Origin: Calonectria ilicicola
Taxonomy: Eukaryota > Ascomycota > Sordariomycetes > Hypocreales > Nectriaceae
Length of the DNA: 64,000 bases
Reading direction: 5' to 3'
Assembly (NCBI GenBank): GCA_020809705.1
Contig: CP085832.1
Location: 124,001-188,000 of the forward strand
Part shown: positions 1 to 10,039 of the stretch, one piece after another
Layout: each line of letters starts with the position of its first letter
Numbering within the stretch: the first letter of the stretch is position 1
Program-made: the position numbers and the translations under genes
The notes under the pieces: model-generated
Databases searched by the model: none
The model's input: the letters and a program-made list of their open reading frames with translations, nothing else
Told to the model about the DNA's origin: nothing

Positions 1-390
1 GCTGCTGCTCATTATTTTTCAACTCAAAGCCATATGTTCGAGGCTTATGAAATATTGTTTGAGGGGTTGATTTATGCAGGCAGTCCGATGCGCTACTTTC
101 ATCATTTTTTTGATGAGTGAACCCACCTTAAAAAAAAAAGCAGAAAGAAAAGAAAAGTCAGTGCTTTTCGTCGGCACTCGGAAATTTCGGTGTGGTGGCT
201 TGCTTACAGACCACGAGTTTTGCTGAGAGGAGGAGTCTCTCATAGCCGTTCTTGGCATGCAAAAATGCCTTAGATTTCAGACCCCATCATCCCAGCCCCC
301 CGCTCGAAATATCCAGTCATGTTTGGAATTTCTTTACCAAATCAAACAGCCCATCATCGCCCCCGCCTACACCCTTCTTCCACAAGCACG

Positions 391-1515
391 ATGCCATTTC
401 CAACGCTTGAGGAAGTTTCAAAGCATCAAGCGTTCTCCACTACTATTTGGGACCTAGAGTCACATCAGAGTGGCCTTCTAGAAATTACCTCCGGTAGAAG
501 TAGCCCGCATAAAGTCAGCTGGGAGGTTCACGGCAATGGCCCCGTCAAAATTATTGTGCGTTATCATCCCTCTCATTTACCATTCTGCATTCAAATTTCA
601 TAGCGTTTATTTTATTATTCATTTCGACCTCTCATATAGCTCATTGGGGGTCTCGGTGTTACCAAATCCGATTTCCAAAACCAGACACTGTACTTTGGAC
701 ACCAAAAGGGAACTGAGTATGCACTTTTACTAGTGGATAACCTCGGTATGGGAGAGTCTGATCACCCCCTCTCTCTGTCTGGCTACAGCACACTTGGAAT
801 GGCACAGGACATTATCGAAGTTGCTAATCATTTGGGATGGACCGCACCCAGATCCCTCCACGTCGGTGGTGGCAGCATGGGCGGTATGATCACCCAACAG
901 ATTGGCAACTTGGTGCCGGACAGAATAGCAAGCCTAAACCTCTGGTCTACCAGTGCTAAGATAGAGAATACAGGTCCATGGACAGGGTTTATTACCCGCG
1001 CTGTGGACGCTCTGCTGCCAAAAACCTTGGAAAAGGATATTCGGGACACTGCTGTCGGCTGCTTCCCAATATCGTGGCTGGAGGGCCAAGATAAGGCTGA
1101 GGTCCCCAGTGAGCGTACACCAAAATGTCGAATCCCGGAAGGCGGATACAAAAGCTTTGGAACAAACTATGAACGTTGGGCTGCACAGGAAACCATAAAG
1201 AGTCGCAAAGGACATTTCCCGAAGATAGGTTTCTGGATGCAAGTCATAGCCGCTGGTGGACACAAACAGAATGCTGAGCAACTGAAAGAATTAGCTGAGA
1301 ACGTGGGGAGAGAGAGAATCATGATTATTCACGGCCGTGATGACAAAATGATGTCACTAGAACTTGGCGAGAGACTAATCAATGGTATTAAACCAGGAAA
1401 AAAGGTTCTCGTTGAAGGATTAGGCCACGCACCGGCTCAAGAACGGCCAGAATGGTTTAATTCGGTTCTGGAAGAGCATATTTCGAGCATAGAAGCTCTA
1501 CAACATCCGCTTTAG
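391..1515 (+). CDS. Alpha/beta hydrolase, two exons
   Basis: Exons 391-555 and 640-1515, joined in phase 0 across an 84-base GT-AG intron, give about 347 residues. The join is supported because it restores a continuous oxyanion-loop region (G-G-L-G) and the D-N-L-G-M-G-E-S-D strand of the fold. The nucleophile elbow is G-G-S-M-G-G, an acid candidate sits in H-G-R-D-D, and the catalytic histidine in G-L-G-H-A-P, so the Ser-Asp-His triad appears complete. There is no signal peptide, so it is probably cytosolic. An in-frame ATG lies upstream at 319, but the 391 start gives the usual family length. Substrate cannot be read from sequence; esterase, lactonase or C-C hydrolase are all possible. It lies in a run of same-strand metabolic genes but shares no obvious promoter with them. 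Confidence 0.85.
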
Positions 1516-2269
1516 GTGGTTTGTTGCGAAGACCTAGGAGAAGTTCAAGTTAGGATATCTTCCGTATAGGCAGGTGATTCTATTAAAATGGCAAAGAGTG
1601 GAGTAATTGAAAAAGAATCTCACTTCACACTGCCACATGATAATTTCGGTTCTGCTCTTGCTTTTGCAATTGGTCAATCACAAAATATGGTTAGTATAAT
1701 TATTTTTTTTATACGACTTCACTCCTTCGAAATGGCTGTCAGGGCGACCGAAATTTCTCCCATTCCCTGACCTCACTAAAAAAAAAATGGATCGCTTCAA
1801 GAATCTCGCAGATCCTGCATTGCGACATTGCTTGGCCTTTGGGCGATTGAGTGGCAAGCCATCCACAGTAGCATAAGATTGGTCGTCATGCGCGACACCG
1901 AAAATGTCTTCTTCATGGAATATTACCACGGTTTGGTCAATTCATTTTGCAGGATATTGAGTACGGCGAAATTTCTTCCTCTATAGCCATTGAATCTGTG
2001 GCTCAATTGTGGCATTTCTCAGCGTTAACTAATAAGGAAGAAAAAAAAAAGTGCGGGAACCAATGTCCAGCAGAGGATGTCAGTGGGGCGTTATCCGCGC
2101 ACACGACTACTGACTGGTACATTCAAGCAGTGAATGTCACCCACTCAAATAATCTCTTCCGCGCCCTGGCGAGCTGATCATACTCCCTTTCTTTTTCTCT
2201 TCCTCTACTGCGCTTTTCTCCCTTCTCTTATTGACTGTGAGACGTCCCTTCTCACCCAACCCGACCAGC
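1516..2269. other. Intergenic, no gene seen
   Basis: Short A-rich and T-rich runs and no reading frame with family character. The last 150 bases are pyrimidine-rich and probably form the promoter and leader of the cupin gene. Confidence 0.5.
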
Positions 2270-2923
2270 ATGCTGTCGTTCCTTCGTGCTGCTGATCCAC
2301 CTCGAACCAACAATGCAGCTAACAATCCCATCGTGTACGAAAATGGGCGCTCCGCCGTCAATTTTCGAGCCCCCGGGTCCGACTTTATCATGACGCACCG
2401 CATTCCGCCCACAAGCGTGGAGCATGGCGTCTCCATCGTTGCGCCGCCCCATCATTATCACGTTTACCAGGACGAATATTTTCGCGTCCAGTCGGGTATC
2501 GGTCATTTCTACAGGGGCTTTGATAAGACGCCCTTTGCAATCCTGTCGGGCAGCCAGGGCGCCCAGCAGACGGCATCGGTCAAGGCAGGCCAGTTTCACA
2601 AATTCGAAAATGCCAGCGAAACGGATGATCTAGTTGTCGATATTCACCTCACCCCGGAAGCATACGAGAGCGAACAGCGCTTTTTCCGCAATTTCTTCGG
2701 CTACCTTGATGACTGTCGTGCTGCAAAAAGGGCGCCCAATCTGTTTCAATTGCTCGTCATGCTTCACTCCGCCGACACTCCTGTCGCTATTCCCATGCCT
2801 TGGGACTGGTTGTCACGTCTGGTTAGTCGCCTATTCACAGCTGGTGGCGCACTTTTCGGGCGCTGGTTTTTGGGATTTAGAGCCAGTTATCCTGAATACT
2901 ACGATGAGGCCAAATCTAAGTAA
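2270..2923 (+). CDS. Cupin-domain protein
   Basis: A single-exon frame of 217 residues from the ATG at 2270 (an in-frame upstream codon at 2231 could extend it by 13). The first half is a cupin barrel: the segment H-H-Y-H-V-Y-Q-D-E-Y-F supplies a His/His/Glu metal set and F-H-K-F-E-N a later histidine, so a metal-binding cupin is plausible. The C-terminal third has an amphipathic to hydrophobic stretch (residues about 165-200, rich in W, F and L) ending in a tyrosine-rich tail, possibly membrane-associated. Such two-part fungal cupins occur near secondary-metabolism and catabolic genes, but their reactions are mostly unknown. I cannot assign a substrate. Confidence 0.75.
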   Translation: MLSFLRAADPPRTNNAANNPIVYENGRSAVNFRAPGSDFIMTHRIPPTSVEHGVSIVAPPHHYHVYQDEYFRVQSGIGHFYRGFDKTPFAILSGSQGAQQTASVKAGQFHKFENASETDDLVVDIHLTPEAYESEQRFFRNFFGYLDDCRAAKRAPNLFQLLVMLHSADTPVAIPMPWDWLSRLVSRLFTAGGALFGRWFLGFRASYPEYYDEAKSK

Positions 2924-3229
2924 ACTACAACTAACGATCCTATTCCTGCGATGGAAGATGTGGAGAAATGTGCTGCATGATACTACTGCCAGGTGAATCG
3001 GCTGATAAGGCATCAGATTGGGGAAAGCGATAGGCAGACTACAATGCCTAGGGTATTATCCGACATGAGCTGGGCGGCAATCGGAAAACGCCCTGGCAGC
3101 CCTTAAATAGCAAAATAAGAAGGCGGCAAATTTCTTCGCTAGATATTTTCTTGGGAACAGTAATCCTATTTTCGTAACAAAACTAAAGCGCCGCATTCAT
3201 TCATTGTCTAGTTCGTCTCAGTAATCGCC
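2924..3229. other. Intergenic, promoter of the next gene
   Basis: About 300 bases with no coding content. The ATG at 3230 sits in a good context (gccATGc), supporting the assigned start of the formamidase-like gene. Confidence 0.5.
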
Positions 3230-4240
3230 ATGCCGAGCGCATCTTGGACCTCCATTCCTTGGTCGCCAGTCCCTGGTGATTCTATTGTCAATGACGATCC
3301 TAGCATCATAGGCTGGCATAAACGGCGCGTTCCATATGCAGCAGAGAGCAGTACATACCTACAAACATTGGACATATGGGTTCCAGTATCCGGTATTGAC
3401 TCATCAACGCCTTTGAGCGCTGCAACGCTCCCTCCCCAGCGGCCTGGCCCATGGATTATCTACATACACGGCGGAGCCTGGCGTGATCCGCTGGTGGACT
3501 CGTCTTCAATTGAGAAAGTAGCCATTAATCTCTTGAAAGCTGTTTCCGGGCCTGATGCCCTTTCCTTGGCCGGTATCGCTTCTCTTAACTACCGCCTTTC
3601 ACCTCATCCAACCCACCCCACTCATCCTGCCCCTCCTCGTGATGCCGAGATGCCTTTGGACAATGCTCGTAGCTCCAAACATCCTGAACACATTTGCGAT
3701 GTACTTGGAGCCTTGAGTTTCCTCCAGAACCTTGGTGTCGCCAACGATTACGTCTTGGCGGGGCACAGCTGTGGTGCAACACTCGCATTTCAGGTGGCCA
3801 TGGATCCATCACGTTGGGGAGCCAGAGAAATAAACTACAAAAAGCCACGAGTGTTGGTCGGACTCAATGGCTTGTATGATCTAACCGCGTTTATGAAGGA
3901 CCCTGACGAATCTCACAAGTCCTTGATCACTCTCTACGAGTCATTCACTCGCGGTGCGTTTGGGGACGATGCAAAAGTTTGGGAAGCTGTTTGTCCGACA
4001 ACAGTGAAAGACTGGGGAGCTGAGTGGCCAGAAGGAGAGAGAGTGGTCTTGGTGCAGAGCAAAAGTGACAGCCTCGTGCCATATTCTCAACTGAAAATCA
4101 TGAAGCAAAATTTGGAAAATTCTCCCGGTTGCTCATTTAGTGTAGTGGAAATGCAGGCTGGGGGCGATCACAACGATCTTTGGAAGAACGGAGATGAGCT
4201 TTGGGGGATTCTAAAACAGATTGTTGCAGATTGGAATTGA
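3230..4240 (+). CDS. Kynurenine formamidase-like alpha/beta hydrolase
   Basis: A single exon of 336 residues. The oxyanion motif H-G-G-A-W (His about 80) is typical of arylformamidases, the nucleophile elbow is G-H-S-C-G-A (Ser about 180), and the acid and histidine lie in S-K-S-D-S-L-V and G-G-D-H-N-D-L-W. This is the architecture of fungal N-formylkynurenine formamidase (BNA7 type), which hydrolyses N-formylkynurenine to kynurenine and formate in tryptophan breakdown. It has a low-complexity His/Pro/Thr insert around residues 126-136. No other kynurenine-pathway gene is visible nearby, so the substrate is inferred from family motifs only; a related HGG-type esterase is the alternative. Cytosolic: no signal or membrane segment. 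Confidence 0.8.
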   Translation: MPSASWTSIPWSPVPGDSIVNDDPSIIGWHKRRVPYAAESSTYLQTLDIWVPVSGIDSSTPLSAATLPPQRPGPWIIYIHGGAWRDPLVDSSSIEKVAINLLKAVSGPDALSLAGIASLNYRLSPHPTHPTHPAPPRDAEMPLDNARSSKHPEHICDVLGALSFLQNLGVANDYVLAGHSCGATLAFQVAMDPSRWGAREINYKKPRVLVGLNGLYDLTAFMKDPDESHKSLITLYESFTRGAFGDDAKVWEAVCPTTVKDWGAEWPEGERVVLVQSKSDSLVPYSQLKIMKQNLENSPGCSFSVVEMQAGGDHNDLWKNGDELWGILKQIVADWN

Positions 4241-5872
4241 TAAACATCATAGCTTCAATGTCAAAGACACAACAGCCATCGAATTTTATAACGACGAAAG
4301 TTATTCTCCGTTTTCTAACAAAATTAGACGGTCATGCTTCCACAATTTAAGAAAGCCACCCTCATAATCTCTCTATTTCTATTTATGGCAACCTCATTGA
4401 CCGACAAGGCTTTGTTCATACCCAGTTCTATTTGACTATTAATTCTGAGCTCGGCGATTAGAATCAAAAGGCAGAACAAACATTGCCATATTAGAGGTTC
4501 TAGGTTATTGGAAAAGAACACGAAATGGTATTCAAACGTTTAAAGGGCTCATTCATTGCACATTTCCATGTCTGCTAATGACTCTGAAGCGATTTATGGT
4601 TCAAAGGGACGTTCAACTATCGCCTAGCGAATACTTTAGAAATGAACAACAAAACAAGATGATTAGCTCAAAGGTTTTTCTATTCAATGCTAGCAATGTT
4701 CTACTAATATAAAACCGAGCCCCCAGACACCCACTGGCCTGAATCCAAGCCTGTCCCTCGTCAATGTTTGACTTGTTTACATCCGTTGATCAGAGACCTG
4801 CTTGTTATCCGAATATTATTCACCCTCACCTTGTTGATCACAGAACCAGCCGTTTAAAGGCGATAACTAAATTGCAGGTCTGCTAACTATCCTTTTTGCA
4901 AAAAAGAATAAAAAAGAATCATATTCTTACACCATGTCAGACCCAAGAAACAGTTTTGACAGTCTTGAGAAAGAACTTGGGTATGAAGACGCGACCATTC
5001 AGGCTGGCGAAAGCTCTAAAAGGTGGCGACAGAAGAACAAAGACACGAGGACAAAGAACGAAGAAGATAAAGCGGTTCAGACAAAGGAGGCCATGTTTCG
5101 AGCTGGCAAAACAAGTCGCGCTCGGCGAAAGCTTCAAAAATAGGCAGCAGGGGCCCTGTCTGAGCAAGAGGGATATCAGAAACTAGCGTTGCTATAAGTC
5201 TTAATAAATGAAAATGGGTCTCTGATTGTTTATGAAGATAATTCGTTCAGTATTACACAAACAAAAAACGCGTGCTTGTCAACTGTGCCAGTATTGTTTC
5301 AAGCACACCCAAAGTCCCGCGCACCAAACAAATTTGATTAATCAGATAGATGCGCGTAGTTGGAGGTGTTCTCGGAAAAAATGAAGGAGAATAAAAAAGG
5401 AAAGGAAAATGAATATGAAAGGGTGGGAAGAAGAATGACATCCGTTCTACAGTGACTTCAGCGACAGTTAATGTACCAAGTACAGTCTATCAATAGCCTA
5501 TGGTCCATCCACAGGATACCGGCCGGTCGGATCATGTCAAAGTCGAAGCAATAGAATTCATCCAGCTCGTAGCAGCTACCAGAAGCTATGCACCAAGTCA
5601 ATAAATTTTGGGCGTGAGGAGAGCCTTAATTATTGCAATGTCACCTGCCATGTGAGAGAATCGCGAATGTCCTCCATCAGAAGTGATTGTCTCACTTGAT
5701 GACCGAGCTCAAGACTGGGGTCATCTAATTACGAATTGTGGAGCGAGACCTGTTGGCGCGTTTTTAGCGACATCTCCCTCATGCATACGACGCCCGACGC
5801 CACAACGCCAATAATTCCCCTCTGAGAAACATTTATGCTCGCAAAACCAGTGCACGGCTATCGCAATACAAA
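4241..5872. other. Long intergenic region with one possible small gene
   Basis: A/T-leaning DNA without family-like reading frames except the short frame at 4934-5143, listed separately. The last 100 bases lead into the M20 amidohydrolase. No terminal repeats or structured RNA noticed. Confidence 0.4.
4934..5143 (+). CDS. Possible small charged protein
   Basis: A 69-residue frame whose ATG has a good fungal context (acaccATGtc). The product is very hydrophilic, rich in Lys, Arg, Glu and Asp, and carries two similar segments (G-E-S-S-K-R-W-R-Q-K and G-K-T-S-R-A-R-R-K-L). It has no signal peptide or membrane helix and I recognise no family. It could be a real small basic protein or a chance frame; an unrelated frame overlaps it. 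Isolated between two convincing genes with over 600 bases on either side. Confidence 0.25.
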   Translation: MSDPRNSFDSLEKELGYEDATIQAGESSKRWRQKNKDTRTKNEEDKAVQTKEAMFRAGKTSRARRKLQK

Positions 5873-7285
5873 ATGACGACCCAGATAGTCGACGACGACT
5901 ATGTACTCCTCTCTTGGGGAGATGCAGCTGATCAGCCCACAGTCAGCGACTCAGAAACACCCCCGCTTCTCTCCGAAATCAGCGAAACCGTCGACCGTTT
6001 AGCCGTGCAATTCTGGCCAGTGAACAAAAGAATCCACGATCACCCAGAGCTGAAATTTCGAGAATACATTGCGCACGATACTCTGACGAGCTACATGAGG
6101 TCCCATCTCGGTTGGGAGGTAACGCCTTCAGCATACGGTATGGAGACTGCTTGGGTGGCCTCCTTTGATACCGGGCGCCCTGGTCCAGTGGTTTCATTTA
6201 ACGTCGAAATGGGTAAGACATTTTGCTCTATTTGTTCTTTTAAGTGCGCTCACACTCACAAGATGCCTTGCCTGGCATTGGCCATGCCTGTGGACACAAT
6301 CTCATCGCCACAGCTTCAGTCCTTGGTGCTGTTGCCCTTGCTAAATTAACCAAGCAACGACTCGAGCTCACTGGAAAAGTGGTCGTGTTTGGAACACCAG
6401 CTGAAGAAGGTTTGGGTCAAATATATTCCTATAATATTAAGCTAACAAGTTTTAGGAGGAGGTGGCAAAATCAAGCTCTTGGAAGCTGGAGCTTATTCCG
6501 ACCATCGAGTGGACATTAGCCTGATTTCACATCCGGATGCCGCCGTTAATTCTGCCCTAATGAGAACTACAGCAACTCACGGCTTCAAGGCAGAGTACTT
6601 TGGCCGAGAAGCGCATGCGGCAGCAAACCCTTGGCTGGGAGTGAATGCGCTGGACGCCCTTGTTTCAGCCTATAACAATATTTCTGTACTGCGGCAGCAA
6701 ACCATGCCAGATGACATTATCCAAGGATATATTTCTCACGGCGGTAGGGCAGCAAATATTATCCATGCATATGCTGCCGGGGTCTTCAGCGTTCGGGCTC
6801 AAAATCGAGCCCGATTGGAGGAACTCAACACCAAAGTGGAAGCATGTTTTGAAGCTGGAGCCTTGGCCACGGGTGCAAGGCTCGTCTTAACCCCTCGAGG
6901 AGGTTACAAAGACCACATTCCCAACCGCATTCTAGCTCGATCCTATACCAAATACTTCAACGCTCTCAACCCCACCGACAGAATTGTCGTAGATCAAGAC
7001 AAGGACGAAGCACGAGGGACTACAAAAGCAAGCACTGATCAAGGAGATGTCAGCTATGCCATTCCAAGTTTAAGCCCGCTTTTTGCTATCAAGCCTGGGC
7101 CTAATGGTATGGGGCCTCATAATCCTGAGTTTGCACAAGCCGCAGGAACAAAGGACGCTTTTGAAAGGGCAGCTAGGGTCGCTAAGGCTCTAGCCGGTGT
7201 AGCTGTAGATGTTATATGCAACCCAGACCTGTTGAAGGAAGTAAAGCAAAAATGGAAGGATGATTTAGAAAAGTTCCATGGCTAG
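5873..7285 (+). CDS. M20-family amidohydrolase/peptidase
   Basis: Exons 5873-6212, 6263-6409 and 6456-7285 (438 residues), both introns in phase 1. The product follows the M20D pattern: N-terminal H-D-H-P-E-L; metal-ligand region D-A-L-P-G-I-G-H-A-C-G-H-N created exactly at the first splice; P-A-E-E-G-G-G-G-K at the second splice; then H-P-D-A-A, a dimerisation domain and the late S-T-D-Q-G-D-V-S-Y ligand region. Relatives include aminobenzoyl-glutamate hydrolase, PM20D2-type dipeptidases and IAA-amino-acid hydrolases, which cleave an amide between an acyl group and an amino acid. Cytosolic. The nearby amidase makes an amide-catabolic role attractive, but this is inference. Confidence 0.88.
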
Positions 7286-8157
7286 ACGGGATTTGACGTC
7301 AAGTTTCCTGGGAGAACAGTGGGAGCCTATTGGAGGGAGCCCATCGACAGATGGAGATGGTTTATTTATAAATGTTAAAATTAAAAGAAACAAATGTTCT
7401 ACCCTTAAACAGAATTCTGTGTCATAATGTACAAAATATTGACCATTCTGTAAGAGTGTCACATTTTCCAAAATATTGAATGAATGGTCTATTTCTACAT
7501 GCTAGCCGAATATGAATAGACTCCCATGTTGACCACTACTTACCCTCAAAAGGACTATGAGAGAAGAGATATATCTGAACTCTCTATGGGATACCAAATG
7601 CTTATCACGATTTCCCAAATTTGATATCTTGATCGGACCCAAAAGATTAAATTCCCGAGTGAGGTAGACTTAAGCCTGGATGTCCAACATCCCGAAACTG
7701 CCATTATTGTGTGACAAGACTATAAGATGGATTGGCGTCGCTCCGAAATTTAACCTGACATTTAGCAATTATTTTTCCGGCTCGAGGTTGAATGGCGCCA
7801 AAACTTGATTGTTGTTAAGTCAAGTAAAATTACCGCAGTAGATGCATGCTGGGTGTGCTATCGCCCCCGCTGTTTATTAGTGCAGCACGTCCTAGCACCA
7901 CTGCTGCACTACTTGCCGGGTTCGTTGATAAGCCGCTAAAGTAAGCGTGGTTGCTATCTGCGGGGGGTTCTTCACGATTGGCCAACAGGGAATCCGTGGC
8001 CGAGGCGATCTGCACACACGCCCAGCAATATAACCAACACCTCACCCCTCTTCATTCATGCCGGCCCTTGTCGGATGCAATACCCTTCTCCTTTAAGCAA
8101 GCAAACTAGAGTATCCATTGTCTCACTCTCAAACGTGATTGTTCTCAGAGTCCATCC
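7286..8157. other. Intergenic, promoter of Zn2Cys6 gene
   Basis: About 870 bases, A/T-rich after the M20 stop codon and more G/C-rich near 7840-8050. No convincing coding frame. The segment just before 8158 is the likely leader of the transcription factor gene. Confidence 0.45.
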
Positions 8158-9426
8158 ATGCAACCCGCCGGCAGCAAGCAACGCGGGAAGCCTCGGGGGA
8201 TCCGCCGAGACAGGGATTGTGGCAAATGCAAGCTCCGCGGCGTTAAATGCGACCTGAACCGACCTCGCTGTCTGCCATGCGTCCAGGCCAATCTGCCTTG
8301 TGGAGACTATCCGCAGAGAGTCGTCTGGACCGGGGAAGCTCTCGTTAAGGCGAGGCGGAGATCCTTCAAAACATCGGCGGGAGCCTCACCGACACTCACC
8401 ACGTCCAATGACTCGCCAGATGTGGATCGGGGCAGTTTCATCCGACGTCTGGCTACCTTCTGCCATCAAGTTGAATCTATACAGGGTCAAACTATCAGCG
8501 ACAGCCACTACCTCTCGGATAAGACAATGCGCCTGGTCGCCAGTCTCCAGCACTTCATGCAGGTCCGGATTGACCGGTTTCCCGCAACTCGACCCGGCGA
8601 TGGGGATGCAACCGAATCTGCGGATGCAGCACGGCATAGATTAGCCCTGTTAATGGAACTCAACGAGGCCCTCAGCACCGCGAATCCTTTTGCCATACTA
8701 GGAATCGCCGCCTTTGCCGTGTTTGATGTCTTTGATAGAGCCTTTGGGGATTGGCAATTTCACATTCATGGCGCCAAGTCGTTGCTTGATTGCCATTGCC
8801 GTAACCAACTTGATCTTCAAAGACTTGCGGCCAATGTCCCGGGCTTAATCGAAATTGTGTCGCGACTCATATGGTTTGATGTCATGGGCTCAGTTGTACG
8901 AGGTTCTCATGGCTTAATATTCGACAGCTGGCATCTAGAAATTCTCAACGACAGCTTCTTTAGAGTGGTAGGGTGCCCAGCCGATGTATTCAATCTCTAT
9001 CTTCGAGTCGCAAGGGGGGAGGTGGCTTCCAATCCTACTGAACTATGTTTTCAAGCAATGAGCCAACTACTTCATTTGAATACGGGTATGACGGACCAGG
9101 ACTATTGCGCCAATGCAAACCGATTCGCTGCCATAATAACGATTATTGGCCAGATAGATGATCAAAGTGCAGCCGCATCCAGAGAAGCAGTTCTTATATC
9201 TGCACTTGATCGACTCTGCCAAGTCATCACCTCAGTCCCACCATCCTCTCAGTTCTATATATTTCTATCCACGCCGGTATATTTAGCAGGAATGAATGCG
9301 ATTACAGGACAGCAATGTGACCTTGTTCGTTCGTACTGGAGAAATTGTTGCTCATCTGGTATTCCACGCTATCGTCATGGCCTGGCACGATGTGAAGAGG
9401 CATGGAAGGCCAAAGGATTGTTATAG
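8158..9426 (+). CDS. Zn2Cys6 transcription factor
   Basis: A single exon of 422 residues. The N-terminus holds the binuclear zinc cluster, with cysteines at about 21, 24, 31, 38, 41 and 48 (C-x2-C-x6-C-x6-C-x2-C-x6-C), preceded by a basic stretch and followed by a basic linker. The rest resembles the helical fungal-specific factor domain. The protein is short for the family and has no evident coiled coil after the zinc cluster, so dimerisation is unclear. It lies upstream of, and on the same strand as, the amidase and aldehyde dehydrogenase, which it might control. A 22-base A tract starts only 12 bases after the stop codon; see findings. Confidence 0.85.
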   Translation: MQPAGSKQRGKPRGIRRDRDCGKCKLRGVKCDLNRPRCLPCVQANLPCGDYPQRVVWTGEALVKARRRSFKTSAGASPTLTTSNDSPDVDRGSFIRRLATFCHQVESIQGQTISDSHYLSDKTMRLVASLQHFMQVRIDRFPATRPGDGDATESADAARHRLALLMELNEALSTANPFAILGIAAFAVFDVFDRAFGDWQFHIHGAKSLLDCHCRNQLDLQRLAANVPGLIEIVSRLIWFDVMGSVVRGSHGLIFDSWHLEILNDSFFRVVGCPADVFNLYLRVARGEVASNPTELCFQAMSQLLHLNTGMTDQDYCANANRFAAIITIIGQIDDQSAAASREAVLISALDRLCQVITSVPPSSQFYIFLSTPVYLAGMNAITGQQCDLVRSYWRNCCSSGIPRYRHGLARCEEAWKAKGLL

Positions 9427-9437
9427 AGCAGAGCTTT

Positions 9438-9459
9438 AAAAAAAAAAAAAAAAAAAAAA
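9438..9459 (+). repeat. Poly-A tract after intronless gene
   Basis: Twenty-two consecutive A bases beginning 12 bases after the stop codon of the Zn2Cys6 gene, on its coding strand. It could be a simple microsatellite or the tail of a retroposed gene copy. The rest of the interval to 10039 holds no gene that I can support. Confidence 0.9.
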
Positions 9460-10039
9460 CAAAGTCTTTTAATACGGCAACATCGATAGAGTGGCTATGG
9501 CTCAAAAACGAAGATAGCGATGTCAGCATGTACATGGCCTCTGGTTGCTTACCAAATAGGGGAAGGATAGTGCCGATACTAGCATTACCTTTATTTAAAT
9601 TCTAAAAATCAATATTCTAGGCAATTCTGTGTCAGAAACTGTGAAAAGTGAGAAACAAGCCTTATCGCACTAGGATGCGAAACCCCAGTCATCAATCAAT
9701 ATGATGGGTTGACCTAAAATTGATTCCAGTAACCATGGGATACCATGATAGGAAAACGCACTTCAGCTCCACATTGCACGTGGACAATCAATTTGGTCAA
9801 ATACCAAAATAGGAAACTAATCTAAATAGCCCAACCAGGCGTCAGATGACAACCGGCAAAATGCAGAGCCAGCTGTATTTTGCAGCAAGCCTAACCGGAA
9901 ATGGACACGGCATTGGCAGCAAACACGCCGAGGATGATAGAAAAGCCTACAAACTCCTGGTTGACGTACGTTCCTTTCTTAGTCCTCAACACAACCAGCT
10001 TTTTGCACGCTTGATATCCCTCGATTATCATATCATATC

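Noticed and set aside
828..1281. Minus-strand open frames inside the first hydrolase gene
   Set aside because: They are antisense shadows of a gene with a clear catalytic triad and show no family motifs.
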